Shown here in pieces: positions 1-12,700 of a stretch of 64,000 nucleotides of DNA. Location of the stretch: assembly GCA_027186245.1 (NCBI GenBank), contig CP114493.1, positions 3,603,501-3,667,500 on the forward strand, in the 5' to 3' direction. Position 1 is the first letter of the stretch. Each line of letters begins with the position of its first letter. Source of the DNA: Coriaria nepalensis. Lineage: Eukaryota; Streptophyta; Magnoliopsida; Cucurbitales; Coriariaceae. Under the pieces are notes generated by a model. It saw only the letters and a program-made list of their open reading frames with translations. It had not been told where the DNA came from and made no database searches. Position numbers and translations under genes: made by a program.

Positions 1-1640
1 CAATCTAATTAATAATCCGATTCATAAACCATTTAATATATGATTAGTAATATAAACTTTTATGATACTTTTATAATTAAATAAAAATTCAAATATAACT
101 TGTTAATTTCAAATTAAATTAATGTCACACTTAATTGTGCTAGCAGAGTTGTATGATATTAAATTAATAAATTAATTATTACTATTTTGCCCTTATAGTC
201 AAAGTATAAGTCAAATTACTATTTTACCCTGAACATAATTTTGGTTTTTTTTTTTTTTTTCCAATAAAACTTTAACCGATTTACTACGAACTTTATATGT
301 GTGACCAATCATGTCGATTGCAAGATTTCATTAACACTTTTATAATTTTATTTAATTTAAAATAACTTAATAATATCATATCCCCTAGGGTCCTATATAT
401 AAGCTCCTAAAGGAGGTTGGTTGACGCGTTAGTTTATGATAATTACAATAACTACTCATACCTATTATTAATTAAACAAAAGCAAGTCCATAGAATATGG
501 GTTATGATGGCCGACCATACCTTGACCCAATTAGGAAAAATCTCATTCAGTTTTAATTAATTAATCAAGTTAATTATTATAATTCACTCTAATTAAATAC
601 TAATTAAATTAAGAACCATAACTCATGCTTCTCATATGCATGTGACTGGCTGTAGCGGTGCATTTAACTATTTTTTGACATTTCAATAAATTCATAATTA
701 ATTGATACAAGTCTAATTTATTAAATTACCAAAATATCTTTTAACTGTTTAAAGTCAATTTTACTCCTAATGAATCAATCCTATATGAATTCATTACTCA
801 ATGTCATTGATTAAAACCAATTCATATAAATTTAATTAATCTAACTAATCAACTTGTATTCATATAGTAAATAATTAATTCTCAATTAATAGATGTAAGA
901 CACTTAGTCATAATATCGAGTTAATAAATTAATTCATTTTTACTATTTATATATTATATTCAATAATCACATTATTGATATAATATGTATTTTCATTTAA
1001 TTTACAAAATACCCTTTAAGTTACTTTTAGTATTTCTGTGTGAGACCAGTTAAGTTTTAAAACACGAGCATGATGGGATTCTTAAAAACTCATGATTTTT
1101 TCTAAATCATTAATTGTACACGTTTAACTTTGAAACTGTCTTACAAAATGAATTATGAAATTTAATTATCTCATGATTAATTTAACTTAAAGCTTTAAAG
1201 CCAAGATTGACTTCTAAAGTGTCAAGGTTGCATGTGAGATTAGAAGTGTACAATTTTTTCTAAAAAAATTTGTATGACTAATAACATATTATTAAAATTT
1301 TCAATCTAATCAATATCTCGATTCATCCTATAGTTTAGTTTTCTATTAAACCCCAATAAACAAATTATATTATTAATATTTCTCTAAGTAATCAAGACAA
1401 TGTCTTTATAGAAAACTCAAATTTCTTACTATACTACCTCAACCAAAGGCTTCTCTATTACATAGCACATATCGTATCATAAGATTTTACTTTACTTTAT
1501 ACCTCCATTCTTGACACACTATATCTAATGGTTTATCATGATATGATCATTGGCTAGGTATCTTAGGATATTGTCAAAGTATACAACTTTATGTATAAGA
1601 TTTCATGGTGATTTCAAGTTTGAGAATCACTATTACATAT
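1..1640. repeat. AT-rich degenerate dispersed repeat
   Basis: There is no credible coding sequence here. The stretch resembles 3300-4500 in the same orientation. For example, the text around 110-230, with the phrase ttgcccttatagtcaaa, recurs in diverged form around 3655-3780, and a block near 1553-1620 recurs near 4371-4440. This suggests two diverged copies of one repeat flanking the sequence at 1640-3250, possibly non-coding parts of an LTR-type element. No terminal repeats or target duplications could be fixed by eye. Confidence 0.5.
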
Positions 1641-3250
1641 AGTTATTGGAAAACGAGTTTAAAATTTCACAGCGGAAGCGATTATTAATCTCAGTATATA
1701 AGAAAAAAAATTTAAAAATTTTTAGCGATCCTTTAGATATGTATAAATTATTCCTACAGCTATACGAAGAGATCATACCTTAGCCTATACGAATATGTAT
1801 TTGATGAGACTCACACTACAATTTTCCAGATCGATCATCAACACATTTAGGATATGTGTGGGCATGTATAGATGACTATATTTTCTTTTTCTTTCTATTG
1901 ACAAAAAGCCTCTTAAAAATAATTCTATTAAAATAATTAGAATATGATGTATTTATAAGATTCTATTAGGTTTTCTATTTAATATTATTTTTTAATTTAA
2001 ACTCTTTAAATTAATTGAATTAATAATTCAATCATAATATTAAATGATAAAATAATCATTAGATGATATCTTTGATATGGTCAAATCTTTTCAAATCTAA
2101 TTTAAAATAGAATTTTATTCATTTTAAATCATATTATATTTTTAATTATATCTTTGATTTGATCAAATCTTTTCAAATATAATTTTAAATAGATACTTAT
2201 CTATTTTATATCATATCATATCTTTAATGATATATTTGATTTAGTTAAACATTTTCAAATATTATTTAAAATAGAATCTCATCTATTTTAATATAAATCA
2301 TATCTTATTTGAATTTCAAATTAGTTTCTCAAACCAATTTAAATTTGACTTACTTAATCTTAATATTAAATTAATATCTCATATCAATTTAATATTATAT
2401 AATATATTTAATTCAAAATCAAATATATTATTATTTAATAAATTAATTTCGAAATTCATCATTTAAAGTATATCTTTTAATTAATTAATTAACACTAATT
2501 ATCTCATAATTATAAATTTGCCTCAGAAAACTATTTTTTTTTTGCAAATAAGTCATTTTTCAACCTTTATCATTCTTATCATAGATAGTGTTTTATAGAG
2601 GCGACCTGGGGACCATAAACATATAATTCCAATCTTCAATAAATTAGATTATTTAATCTAATTAACTAATTTATTAATTCTAGTATTATTCCACTAATAA
2701 TATGAGATTGCACTATTGCAATTATAGAAAATATTATTGAGCGGTCTCTATTAGTCCATTGATATTATCATTACACACAATCTAGTCCTCCAAAAATTGA
2801 TTAATAATTAGAGATTATCAAAATTACCGTTTTATCTTTCTAATTATCTTTTTATCCTTAAGTACTATTAATCAATTACTGAACGGTTAATTTATAACTT
2901 AATTATAAATTTATGCTCAAAATCATTTAATTCCATAATTAACCCTTAAAGGAAATAATATACAATCTCCTCTGAAGAAAGTTTGGATTGCATATCTGTA
3001 AATTACATTCCCAACCACTTATCCCAATGAATCTCCAAAACAAAAGCCTTTAACATATTTTATAAACAAACTGTGACGAGTGAATCAAAAGATCCAGTTA
3101 ACATAAACTAGAGTTCAGACTACCCAGGATTCAGATTGATCTGCATATGATAATCTATTAATATGAATAAAATTCTTTATGACAAACAATATTTTAATAA
3201 ATAATTACTTCATATCGGGTCATGTTCTATATAATCCAATTATAACTCAA
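1640..3250. repeat. AT-rich dispersed repeat, copy A (sister of 57692-59515)
   Basis: This block is collinear with 57700-59220. Shared anchors in the same order are gtgtgggca, a run matching aattagaatatgatgtattt, the run ttaattaattaattaacac, agtccattgatattatcatt and a block containing cccaatgaatctccaaaaca. It has no open reading frame of note. The collinearity over about 1.5 kb shows one repeat family. Its identity (LTR or non-autonomous element) is inferred only. Confidence 0.7.
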
Positions 3251-4905
3251 TTATATCGTGTCCTGCCCTACGGCTGCATCCTTCAGCCATCACACCCCCA
3301 TCACCCTGCAGAAGCCCACCTGCGACCTCATGGCAACTAGCCATAACGGAGAATATATAATGCTCCATTAGGTTTATGTTTCCATATAATTAACCTGTTA
3401 CTTTAACCTAATTAATTGCTAAACTAGTCAAAAGTTTTCTTAATCCGATTAAGTAAACAATGGATTAAGACCCATCATATGGTCGGTCAGTCTATGGGTT
3501 ATAAGACCATGTGTTTTAATAAACTATTTGATTAATTTATGATAAGAAAATTCAATTAACAAATTGGCCCATTAACCCTGTAATATCCAATTGTTAAATA
3601 TAGATCTTAGGACCCTTTTATACTTAAATAAAAGCTCATATGTGATTTATTAATTTCTAATTTAATTAATATCACATATAGTTATGCTAGTAGAATTGCA
3701 TGATATTAGATTTAATAAATTAATAATTTACCATTTTCCCTTATAGTCAAATTATAAGTCAAATAATCATTTTACCCTTAAATTGGAAATGGTATGTTTC
3801 ACTTTTCCTCCAATAAATCTAAACTGAATTGCATTCAAATCTTATGTATTTGACCGATTAGGTTCTGGATCATGCTGGTAGGAGGATATCATAATACTTT
3901 ATGATTTTATTTAATTAATAATTAAATTCATTTAATTTAAAACTCCATTTCAATTAAATGATTTGTTTAATCATCTCATAATTAAATAACCTAAACTTTC
4001 AAGTTAAGATTGACTCCTAGTAAAGAGTTAAGACTATATGAGAGATGTGAAGTTATCATTTTCCAAAGAACCTGTCATGCAATAAATGATTCTTCTATCT
4101 TGCCAATATCCCGATTCATTCTAAGCATGGTTTGATTGTTGAACCCTAGTAGATAAATCATATAAGCCATTATATCTTTAATGAACATTGAAAACAGATT
4201 TACTAAAACTCCTTTTATATAATACTACTTTGCAAAGATTCTTTGTTCAATGAAGAATATTATTCATTAGACTTATTTCCAAATACGAAATTAATTTATT
4301 TCATCTTGATCACTCAAAACTTTCGTGTACAACATCTTATATCAAACAATTCACCCCATTTTAACCCTTGGCTAAGGCTTATTGGAATGATGTCAAAGCA
4401 TCAGACCCGATATATAAGACATCATGGTGATGTCAAGTCTTTCTCATTAACAGTTAATATTTTTATCATTGAAAATTTATCTAAGTATAACATTTCATAC
4501 CCTTAGTCTCTACTAAGCACCCAAATAATCATAATGATGTTTCTTTAACACTAATGGCCATGAGATCAGTCACCTTAAACACTTTAGGTGATGAACTATG
4601 TGATTGTCTATCTAGATCATCAGTGTCCATTCTTGATGATCCTATGACAACGAACAACTAGTGTCATAAGCTTTAAGCTGCTTGAGTCTCGATCAGCATG
4701 ATCTTCATAATGGCTTCAAGTACATAACTTAAGACACTGGACTTTATCATTATATGTATTTGTACAACATAAGATATTAATTGCAACAATATTAATAATA
4801 ATGATAAATAATAACCGACTCTTATGATAATAGTTAACAATAATATTTATTATCTTACTAATATTCATGTAAAGATAATATCACGTAAATGTATTTTCCT
4901 CTTTA
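3250..4905. repeat. AT-rich degenerate repeat continuing from copy A
   Basis: A short GC-richer patch (3255-3350) gives way to sequence similar to 60-400 and 1550-1640. No gene is visible. Short open frames here lack any recognisable motif. Confidence 0.45.
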
Positions 4906-4923
4906 GTAGATACACCCGAAAGG

Positions 4924-5025
4924 ATAGTCCCTATCGAATGCAAATGGGCCCTTAAAAACAAGATCGGGATAGATGGATAAGTTAAAACTTATAAAACTAG
5001 ACTTGTGGCCTAAGGCTACTTAAAC
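4924..5025 (+). mobile_element. Ty1/copia reverse-transcriptase fragment (broken)
   Basis: Translation gives IECKWALKNKIGIDG, a stop, VKTYKTRLVA, a second stop and then GY. This matches the conserved N-terminal segment of copia reverse transcriptase, which in the family reads roughly CKWV-K-K followed by Y-KARLVAKG. Two in-frame stops and the absence of the rest of the polymerase show it is a dead fragment. It may belong with the AT-rich repeats just upstream, but that link is inference. Confidence 0.75.
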
Positions 5026-5189
5026 AGACCTTTTCCTTTACCAAATGATCCTCAAATTCTAATAACCTCCTTGAATATGTCAAATGAAACTCCTTTTCTA
5101 CAAGGTCCTTGGTCTAGACAAAACATTTTTTTACTTTACTAGAAAGTCGCTAAAATTGATATTAAAAAATGGACTAAAAAAAAGAAGAA

Positions 5190-5440
5190 AAGTGGTTGTG
5201 TGGCCAATTAGGTCGTGCAACCTCCTTTGGCCGACCGGTCAAATGGGCGGTACGCCTCTTTGGCTGACTGGATAGATGGAGTCGGCCAACCAATCAAAGG
5301 AAGCCGACCGACAACTAATTCAGGCTGATTTTGACTCTTTCATAGCTAATTTATTGACTTCATTTAAGACTTTTTTTTGTCATCCACCACGTGCCAAAAT
5401 GATAATTTTGACATCACCAAGTTCACATTAAGGTTTTTCT
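5190..5440. repeat. GC-richer repeat fragment sharing its 3' part with 61810-61870
   Basis: The block has several short iterations of ggccgacc/tggctgac between 5230 and 5320. It ends in gtcatccaccacgtgccaaaatgat and following bases, which recur in diverged form at about 61820-61870 (gtcatccacca, then aaaatgataatttt). It is probably LTR-derived. It holds no gene. Confidence 0.45.
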
Positions 5441-8400
5441 CATTTTATTTTCACATTTGGAATTGTTCTAATGCGTTGGGGCTCTGGTGATTGGAATTTG
5501 GGATCCTATATTGTTCTGCATAGCCTAAAACTTCTCATTTTTAAACAACTAGATCTAAGTCATTCATATTTCAAAAACTAGTCATACTTTCCTCAAACTT
5601 TTAAAAAGAACTAGAAATAGGCCCTCTTTTTTTTTATTTTTCAAATCGTGCCTAATCGTCATGCCACCATCAACCAAATTAAGTTAAAAATGATATACAT
5701 TTTGCCTAACCATTCAGTGGTGGAAAGCGAAAGTCAGCCCAATTGAAATTCAACTGATAATAAGTATAAATAATACTCTCTAATAGAGTAACATTTTATT
5801 AGAAATTAGACTTTAGTGGATTAGATAGTAAAATAATGAAAAACTTGAAAGATAAGTGTAATAAAACACTCAATGAAAAAAGTGGACCATTTTTTAATGA
5901 TAAATTTAGTTAAAAAAATTAATAATTTTATTGAAAGAAAAGGAATGAAAGAAAATTTAAAGACCAACACTTAATTGAAAAAACAATGTAAAAGAGAGTT
6001 AGTGGGGATTTTTATTTTTTGGCCAAAAAGTGAGTTTTTTTTTTTTGTCAAAGGAAAAGAATTTCATTCAATAAAGAAAAAATACAAGATTATAAGATAA
6101 ATTATAAACCAAAAATTCATAAACATAGCACCAAATACTTTAATATTGGGGAATAAACTCCTAAAAAAAATCTAATCCAAATACATCTACACCCACAAAC
6201 ACTTTAACAAATACACAAATTAATAATACCCAAAGCAAAAATTCCAGTAATATTACAAATAGAGATACCATAAGTGCTTGATTCTTCTTTTTCATAGCAT
6301 TCCGGAGTTCACTATTATAGACTAGCCATGATGGTTTACACCCACAAATCCACTATTATAGACTAGCCATGATGGTTTACACCCACAAATCGTACAAATG
6401 ACATTTTGTATTTGTTGTTGATATATGACATGTTAAAGGTCACCACTATAATGCCCTCGTACTAATTATATGGCTTATCGAATACTTTTGAGAAAATTAT
6501 TAATTTTTTTTAATATGATCAATAGGAGCATTACATATCTAACTTGAAATCTTTTGGTAAAAATATAGAAAATTTAAACTTTTTTAAAACTCTGTTTAAT
6601 TCTATTCCAACAACCAGATTAAAAAATATAATATATTATATATATATATATATATATATAATTTATGTACATAATATATAAACATTATAATATCACAACT
6701 TTGTTGATAAAACAAAGTGTTGTTCTTAGAAACTTCTAAAAATACATTTAAAGACCTCCTAAAATATATTTTAAATTTTTCTATCTTATTACAGGTCATA
6801 CCCATATGTACTTTATACCATGTCGATCATACTTTATTGACCATATCATAAAGTTATAGATTTTTTTTTTCACTTACCTACAATGCAAGTAACTACTATG
6901 AGCTAAAAGCTAAGTAAAAAAAGTTTATATCACACATGCATAGCACATATATATTTGATTCATTGAATAACTCAAATGAATAACTCTGAATATTTTGTTA
7001 AAACTTACTGCAAGCGGCATGTTCTTTCTTATACTATTGCTTTGGGCTATAAGGATATAGCCACCGGTACTATTGTGATCTATGGTCTTCTACGACCGCT
7101 AATATCTGAGATTTCGCTCAGTTCGTTCTGATCAGATCATATCTAAGATTAGTGACTTCTCTCGGTCATCCCTAAACAAAAAATCTCTAGGCTCAGCAAT
7201 TCTACTCAATTTGCCCCGACTAGATAACAACTCACTATAATATTATACGTATGTTGTGCCATGCACCATGCTTCTTAATTAATAGCATACTATTATTCAT
7301 ATTTGTCTTATCACGAAACTAGTGGTGTTTTCAATATTTTTATAAAATGTATATAAATATTCATGCAACATAAACATTGTTTCCAACATGCTATATAAAA
7401 CCACATCACCAAGTAATATATTTTTATCACCTCAATGTTTAGTATGCTATACTGCATTCACATCAATTTCAACAATCTCAAACTCAACAAATATTAAACA
7501 TATGATATACTTTGTGTTGTATGTGAAACTTTACTTACCTTAAACGAGTGTTTTTCTCAATAGACTTTGCTGAAATCCTTAGACCAACTTCTAACCCAAC
7601 TGAGCATGTATTTATCTTAATAGAAAATTTATTCTCAATTTTACTTAAAAATATATAATTTAGTTTAATATATTAAACAACTTTATAAACATCATTTAGC
7701 TAATAACCATGTCATTTATATTATAGCATGATATGTAACTACTCTCGAACTTAATTAAGTTTCTAGAAATACAATTTATCCATCTATGTATCTAAGTTTA
7801 TAAATAGAAAATCCATAAAATATTTAGTCTACTATTTGAACCAGTAATCATACTTAACTACTAATGAGTGACACCTTACCTAATTAAATTTATGGACACC
7901 TAGCCGATAAACACATGACTTAATAAAATCAAAAAGTATGATATTAATTAGAAATCTTGCCTAAGATAGCCTATAAAAATCTTGCATTAATATATTATTA
8001 TCCCAAGTATATATATATATATATATATATACACCATTCGTGTATATACTATACTGCTTTGTATGTAAACATTCTATTCTTATATATATATATATACATA
8101 TAAATCTTGAATATAAATATTACTATCATACATATACATATATATTAAGTGCCAACTAAATTAATTATATATATACATACGATTAAAAAAAAATTTAACT
8201 CATTATAAACTAAATACCAACTTCTCCATTCATTGATTTCTAATCAATAAAAGCTAGCTCTTTATCTCACATGAAGTTTTTTTTTTTTTTTTCCAACCAA
8301 GTGATTTAAGATATAACTCCTCCATCTATTTATCCATCTCTCTTTTACATCTCTTAACAATAATGAGAATTTTACTTTGTATACTCTTTCATTACAAAGT

Positions 8401-8990
8401 AGTATTAAAGACTCACCTTACAATTTGATTTTCTTTACCGAAGGAATATGAAAGCTATGAGAGCAGAGGTTGAATCTGTAGAACACACGATTGAAGAGTG
8501 GCCAAAACAAAAGAAATGAAGAAAATGAAATATATAATCTTGCCATGAGACCTTGACATGTGGGTTGGTAAATAACTTAGCAGGAGGTAAGAAAATTAAA
8601 AGACACCTAGTAGCCTAGGTGTGGCGTGGCTAATTATAGAAAGTTTAGGTTAGTGATTAAGATTTCTTTCTCACGAGATTTGCATAACAATAAATTTATT
8701 ACTATTATTATTATTTTATTATAAGTTATAGTGAAGTAATTTCACTAGATCCTCCATTTTAAGTTTCAGGTTTATCACCACCTGTAAGAGATAATCATCT
8801 TATCTATTGCTATTATTATTATTATCTTATTGTTCATCGTCATTATAATCTAATAAACCCAAAGGATCAATTTTGGATTTATGCTTCAATCATGATTGAA
8901 AATTAGTAATGACCATGTTCGGAAATCATGTATGTCTTACTTAATTATTAATCTAAGATATCCTTAATGATATTTAGGCTACAATGGCGA
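5440..8990. other. AT-rich stretch without a recognisable gene
   Basis: No coding sequence is supportable on either strand. It contains (TA)n microsatellites near 6637-6662 and 8008-8032, shorter TA runs near 8083-8096, homopolymer A and T runs, and a perfect 41-bp tandem duplication listed separately. Confidence 0.6.
6310..6391. repeat. Perfect 41-bp tandem duplication
   Basis: The unit starts cactattatagactagccat and occurs twice head to tail (6310-6350 and 6351-6391) with no mismatch. The perfect identity in otherwise decayed DNA points to a recent slippage or duplication event. Confidence 0.95.
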
Positions 8991-9070
8991 CCAGTCTAGG
9001 TTATTAATCTATCGCCGTGCAAAAACGCGTTTCATTTGACGCCTAATGGCAATCAGGTGGAGAAATGGAC

Positions 9071-9367
9071 GGTGGGATTATTCATGAACTACTGTGGATT
9101 TTGGCGTCGAAGAAGATGGAGAAGGAGAATGTTATTTGCTAGGGAGAGCATTTAGGGTTTGATTCGAGGAGGTTGAAGAAGACTCTGGTTCATCAACCAG
9201 GCATATTTTACGTGTCTAATAAGATCAAAACGCAGACTGTATTGCTTAAAGAAGCTTATAGGAAGTATTTTCTGATTCAGAAGCATCACCTGATGGGTAA
9301 TAGGTATCGATATATGCGTCTCATGAACAAGGTGGCGCGGAGGAAGAGAAAACAGAGTATTAGTTAA
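9071..9367 (+). pseudogene. PORR-domain protein pseudogene, C-terminal fragment
   Basis: The frame starting at 9071 reads GGIIHELLWILASKKMEKEN, then VIC and a TAG stop at 9140-9142, then GEHLGFDSRRLKKTLVHQ and PGIFYVSNKIKTQTVLLKEA. It ends in a basic tail at the TAA of 9365-9367. The block around HQPGIFYVSNKIKTQTV and the later RYRYMRLMNK resemble the C-terminal part of plant organellar RNA recognition (PORR) proteins, which help splice group II introns in mitochondria and chloroplasts. The N-terminal half of the domain and any targeting peptide are missing, and there is no in-frame ATG upstream of the stop. PORR genes are usually intronless, so a decayed gene copy is the simplest reading. 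It faces the 3' end of the POLLUX-type gene. The family call rests on remembered motif patterns. Confidence 0.65.
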
Positions 9368-9735
9368 AGGACAAAACAGAGATTTACAGAGGGAGAGAGA
9401 AAGATGGTGGTATTGGGCTCCACCTCAACTCCTTGAACAGCCAGGAAGGTTATTATTTATTCTACAATTGATTTTTCCTACAATGCTACTTTCAAATCAA
9501 TATGCTTAGAGAGGAAAGTAAGATGGTTAGTAACTATTAATTGAGTAGATTACAATTATACCCTCCCCTGTTACTTACTTCCCTGCTGAATCTAACTGTA
9601 CTCTCAATTATACAAGGCAAAAATAGTACTAACCTTAATGAGAGAATCTCCCTTAATGAGGGCCAATTTGGGCAAGAGAATGAAGCAGCAAGGCAACCTT
9701 TTCTTTTTAGTCTTCTTTTCGCTGCTCATTATTTT
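9368..9735. other. 3' flank and probable 3' UTR of the POLLUX-type gene
   Basis: No separate gene is visible. Short plus-strand open frames over 9541-9844 have no recognisable motif and partly overlap the antisense of the last POLLUX exon. The region should hold the 3' UTR and poly(A) site of the minus-strand channel gene. Confidence 0.5.
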
Positions 9736-12700
9736 TCACAGGCCGGAAGAGATTACAATAAATACATCATCTAGTGACCATTTCCTGGGTTCAAACTTGG
9801 AGGGAGGATTGATTATGGCACGCTCTGTATATGCAAGCCGATAACCTATCACAATCTCCCGTCTTTGACGACCCCTTGTCATTATATCGTAAAAGTTGAG
9901 TTCTTCCTGATCGATTAAGTAGAACTCTGCCGGTTTGATACATATTTCATTTCCCTGGAAATGAACCCAATATTGATAATGCATATTAAGTTTCATATTG
10001 TGGTCATAGATCAAAGGATGGGTAAAAGAAACACTTACCTCCTCTGCAAACAGTTCTTCGAGAACTCGATTTATTTGCTTGTCTTCTGCCACCATTGCCA
10101 GCGCCATACTGACCAGTTCATTAGACAGCACGTAATCACTGATTCTAGAAACTGAGACTAGGTTTCTTGTCCTAGAATCCAGAATCTCACTGATTATAAT
10201 TGATTTGTCTGAAGCTTGCTGCATTTCTCTGATCCACGAGCTATGAGAAAATCCGGCCAGTCTTAAAGAAGTTGACTTCATATCATTGCTAGGAAGCCTC
10301 TTAGACTGCAAGTCCCTCAAGGAATAGACAAAACCGCTTTTATATTAGCCTTTGACTTCTCTTCAAATTCTAAAGTGGAGTAATGGTAATTACCTGTATG
10401 TCTCGAATAAGGAGAAGGGTAGCTAGAGATCGAGAGTCGGAATGCACAATAGAATCTTCAAGAAACTCATCTGCAAGAATTAATATCTGTCCGTTTAGAG
10501 TTAGTAGCAGTTTGTTAAACCCAATCAATGCAAGAAAGTAGACAATTTTGAATTGGTGACCTCCAGGAAGAGTTATAGAACTTACAGAATCAAAGGTCTC
10601 AAGAGGAAGACTCTCGAGATGCCGTCTAATTACAGCATTACCCTCATGATGGATTAGTTTCAGGTTCACTAATCCAGATATATCAAGTCCGCCATCAGTA
10701 AGCTTTTTCTCTCTTTCCTTTTCAGGAACTTCATTAAACATCCACAGTTCTGAACCAGGTGCAAGGATAGCTTCTAGAACCTGGAGAAAAGGACCATACA
10801 GACCAGAGGTAAATTTGCAGCTACATTCAAAGCAAGATAGGAGATTGATTTTAAATTTTTGATTTAATAATCTTCATATTCTAGTAACAAAAGAAGTGGG
10901 ATAACATAAGAGATGGATTTTTCAAAATAATTTTACCATAATCATATCATCTATATCCCGCCGCCAGCCACAAAATAATATCCTTTCCGGATATTTTGGC
11001 GGGTCAACTATACGCTGGAAAGGACCCCTACGTAACTACACAAAATAAAGAAAAACATAAATATATATATATATATAATATATGAATTAGAAAACAGGAA
11101 GGAAAAAAAAAACCACTACATATGAAATCATGTGTCGAGGATTCGGAATCTGAGAAAAGAAAGAAAACCTCAGGAAGGGGACCAGGGGCATAAGTGTCAT
11201 CATCCTCTGCTATAACAAGTACTTCATCTCCATCTTTGAGAATGTAATTATCCTCTGGATTCAAGATTATCTTTCCACCTTCTGCAGCTACCTTAACTCC
11301 ACAAGGAACTGCATCAGGAAAAGAAATAAGCACGTCGCCAAAAGACAGACCTTCCAACTGAGGCCACCTTTTGATGTAAAACTCGGAATTCTCAAACCCC
11401 AATATATCTTCCCATATCTGAAAAACAAAAAATTAAATAAATGGTTCCAATGTGGATCTCATTTGAAAAGGCAAAAGAATGAGAAAATGTAATTTACAAC
11501 TACTCGGTAAAGATTAACCTGAGCAAGGCCTGGTTGCAAAGCACATTGAATCATTAACCGTCCAATCACATCATGAGCAACAACAGTTTCGATGAGTTCA
11601 CCTCCAACAAGCTTGACAAGAGGCTCATTGTCAAGGTCACTCATTTCCACAACAACATGGTCCCCGAGACCTTCCTTAACTCCAGCAAGGCTAAGCACAA
11701 CCCTCAAAGCTCGAGCATCACTCTAGAGACAGATGATATAAGACATTTGATTAGGTCTTCACTGGACGTTATAAATTTCACCCAGAAGCATATAATATAA
11801 AATTTCGAAATAACCTGATCGGCATTTTCGTCAGAGGCCAATACAATGATGGCCCGTGCCTTTGATACAGAGACCTTAGAACCCAACAAAAAGAAAAGGG
11901 TATCTGAATAGTAGGTGTCAAGTAGACAGGCATGAATTTTTCAGAAAATAATGTACAATGTCGAAGAGAAAAGATGTATACCTTCTTTAAGTCAGCGAGT
12001 ATAAGAGGACTGCCACTTCTGCAAATAACAGAGGTCCCCATGAAATCAAATTCTAGCTTTGATATATCCATTTCCATTTCCTCCTTATCTCTTTCAGCAA
12101 GGACGACAACAACACCACCACCTACGCTCTTGTTTGCTATTGCAAGTTGCTTCAAAAGTGAACCCTAAAAAAAAAAAAGCAACAGCCCTTTACTACTTCT
12201 GAATAGCAGTATTTATCACTTAGTTTTATATTGACCATTTTAGTAACACCCAAATATGAGATATAAAAGATAATTACCAATTTATCACTCCATCCAAGAA
12301 TAAGAATGTGGTTTCTTTCAATGACTTCGCTTTTCCCCTTCCGCAAAGAATCCACCTTCTCCGATATAGCATCAGAGACAAGACCAAGCATCATTGCAAA
12401 AATCAACATGCCTCCTGAGCTTATAGAGACAGAAACAATCCTAGGCCCAGTGCCGACCCTGTCTGCATGATTTCCAGAGTCAGCCACAAAGGTCCATGCA
12501 AGCCAAAGAGCTTCAGAAAAGCTCCCATCACTGACTGCATATAGTGCCAATCCGCCAAATCCAATGAGAAATATTGTGGCGAAGAGAAGGGCTAGTAGCT
12601 TTGCATAAGGATAGACGGAGAAACAAACGTCCACCATATATGCAACCCTCTTCTTCAAGGGAACCTCCTCTTTGTTTTTCTGAATCCTTTTTGACAAACT

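Noticed and set aside
9541..9844. Small plus-strand genes downstream of the PORR fragment
   Set aside because: They overlap the antisense of POLLUX exon 12 and its 3' flank, and lack any motif.
12137..12170. A-rich run next to POLLUX exon 4 as a possible frameshift site
   Set aside because: It is the pyrimidine tract of a normal intron acceptor on the minus strand and lies outside the coding sequence.
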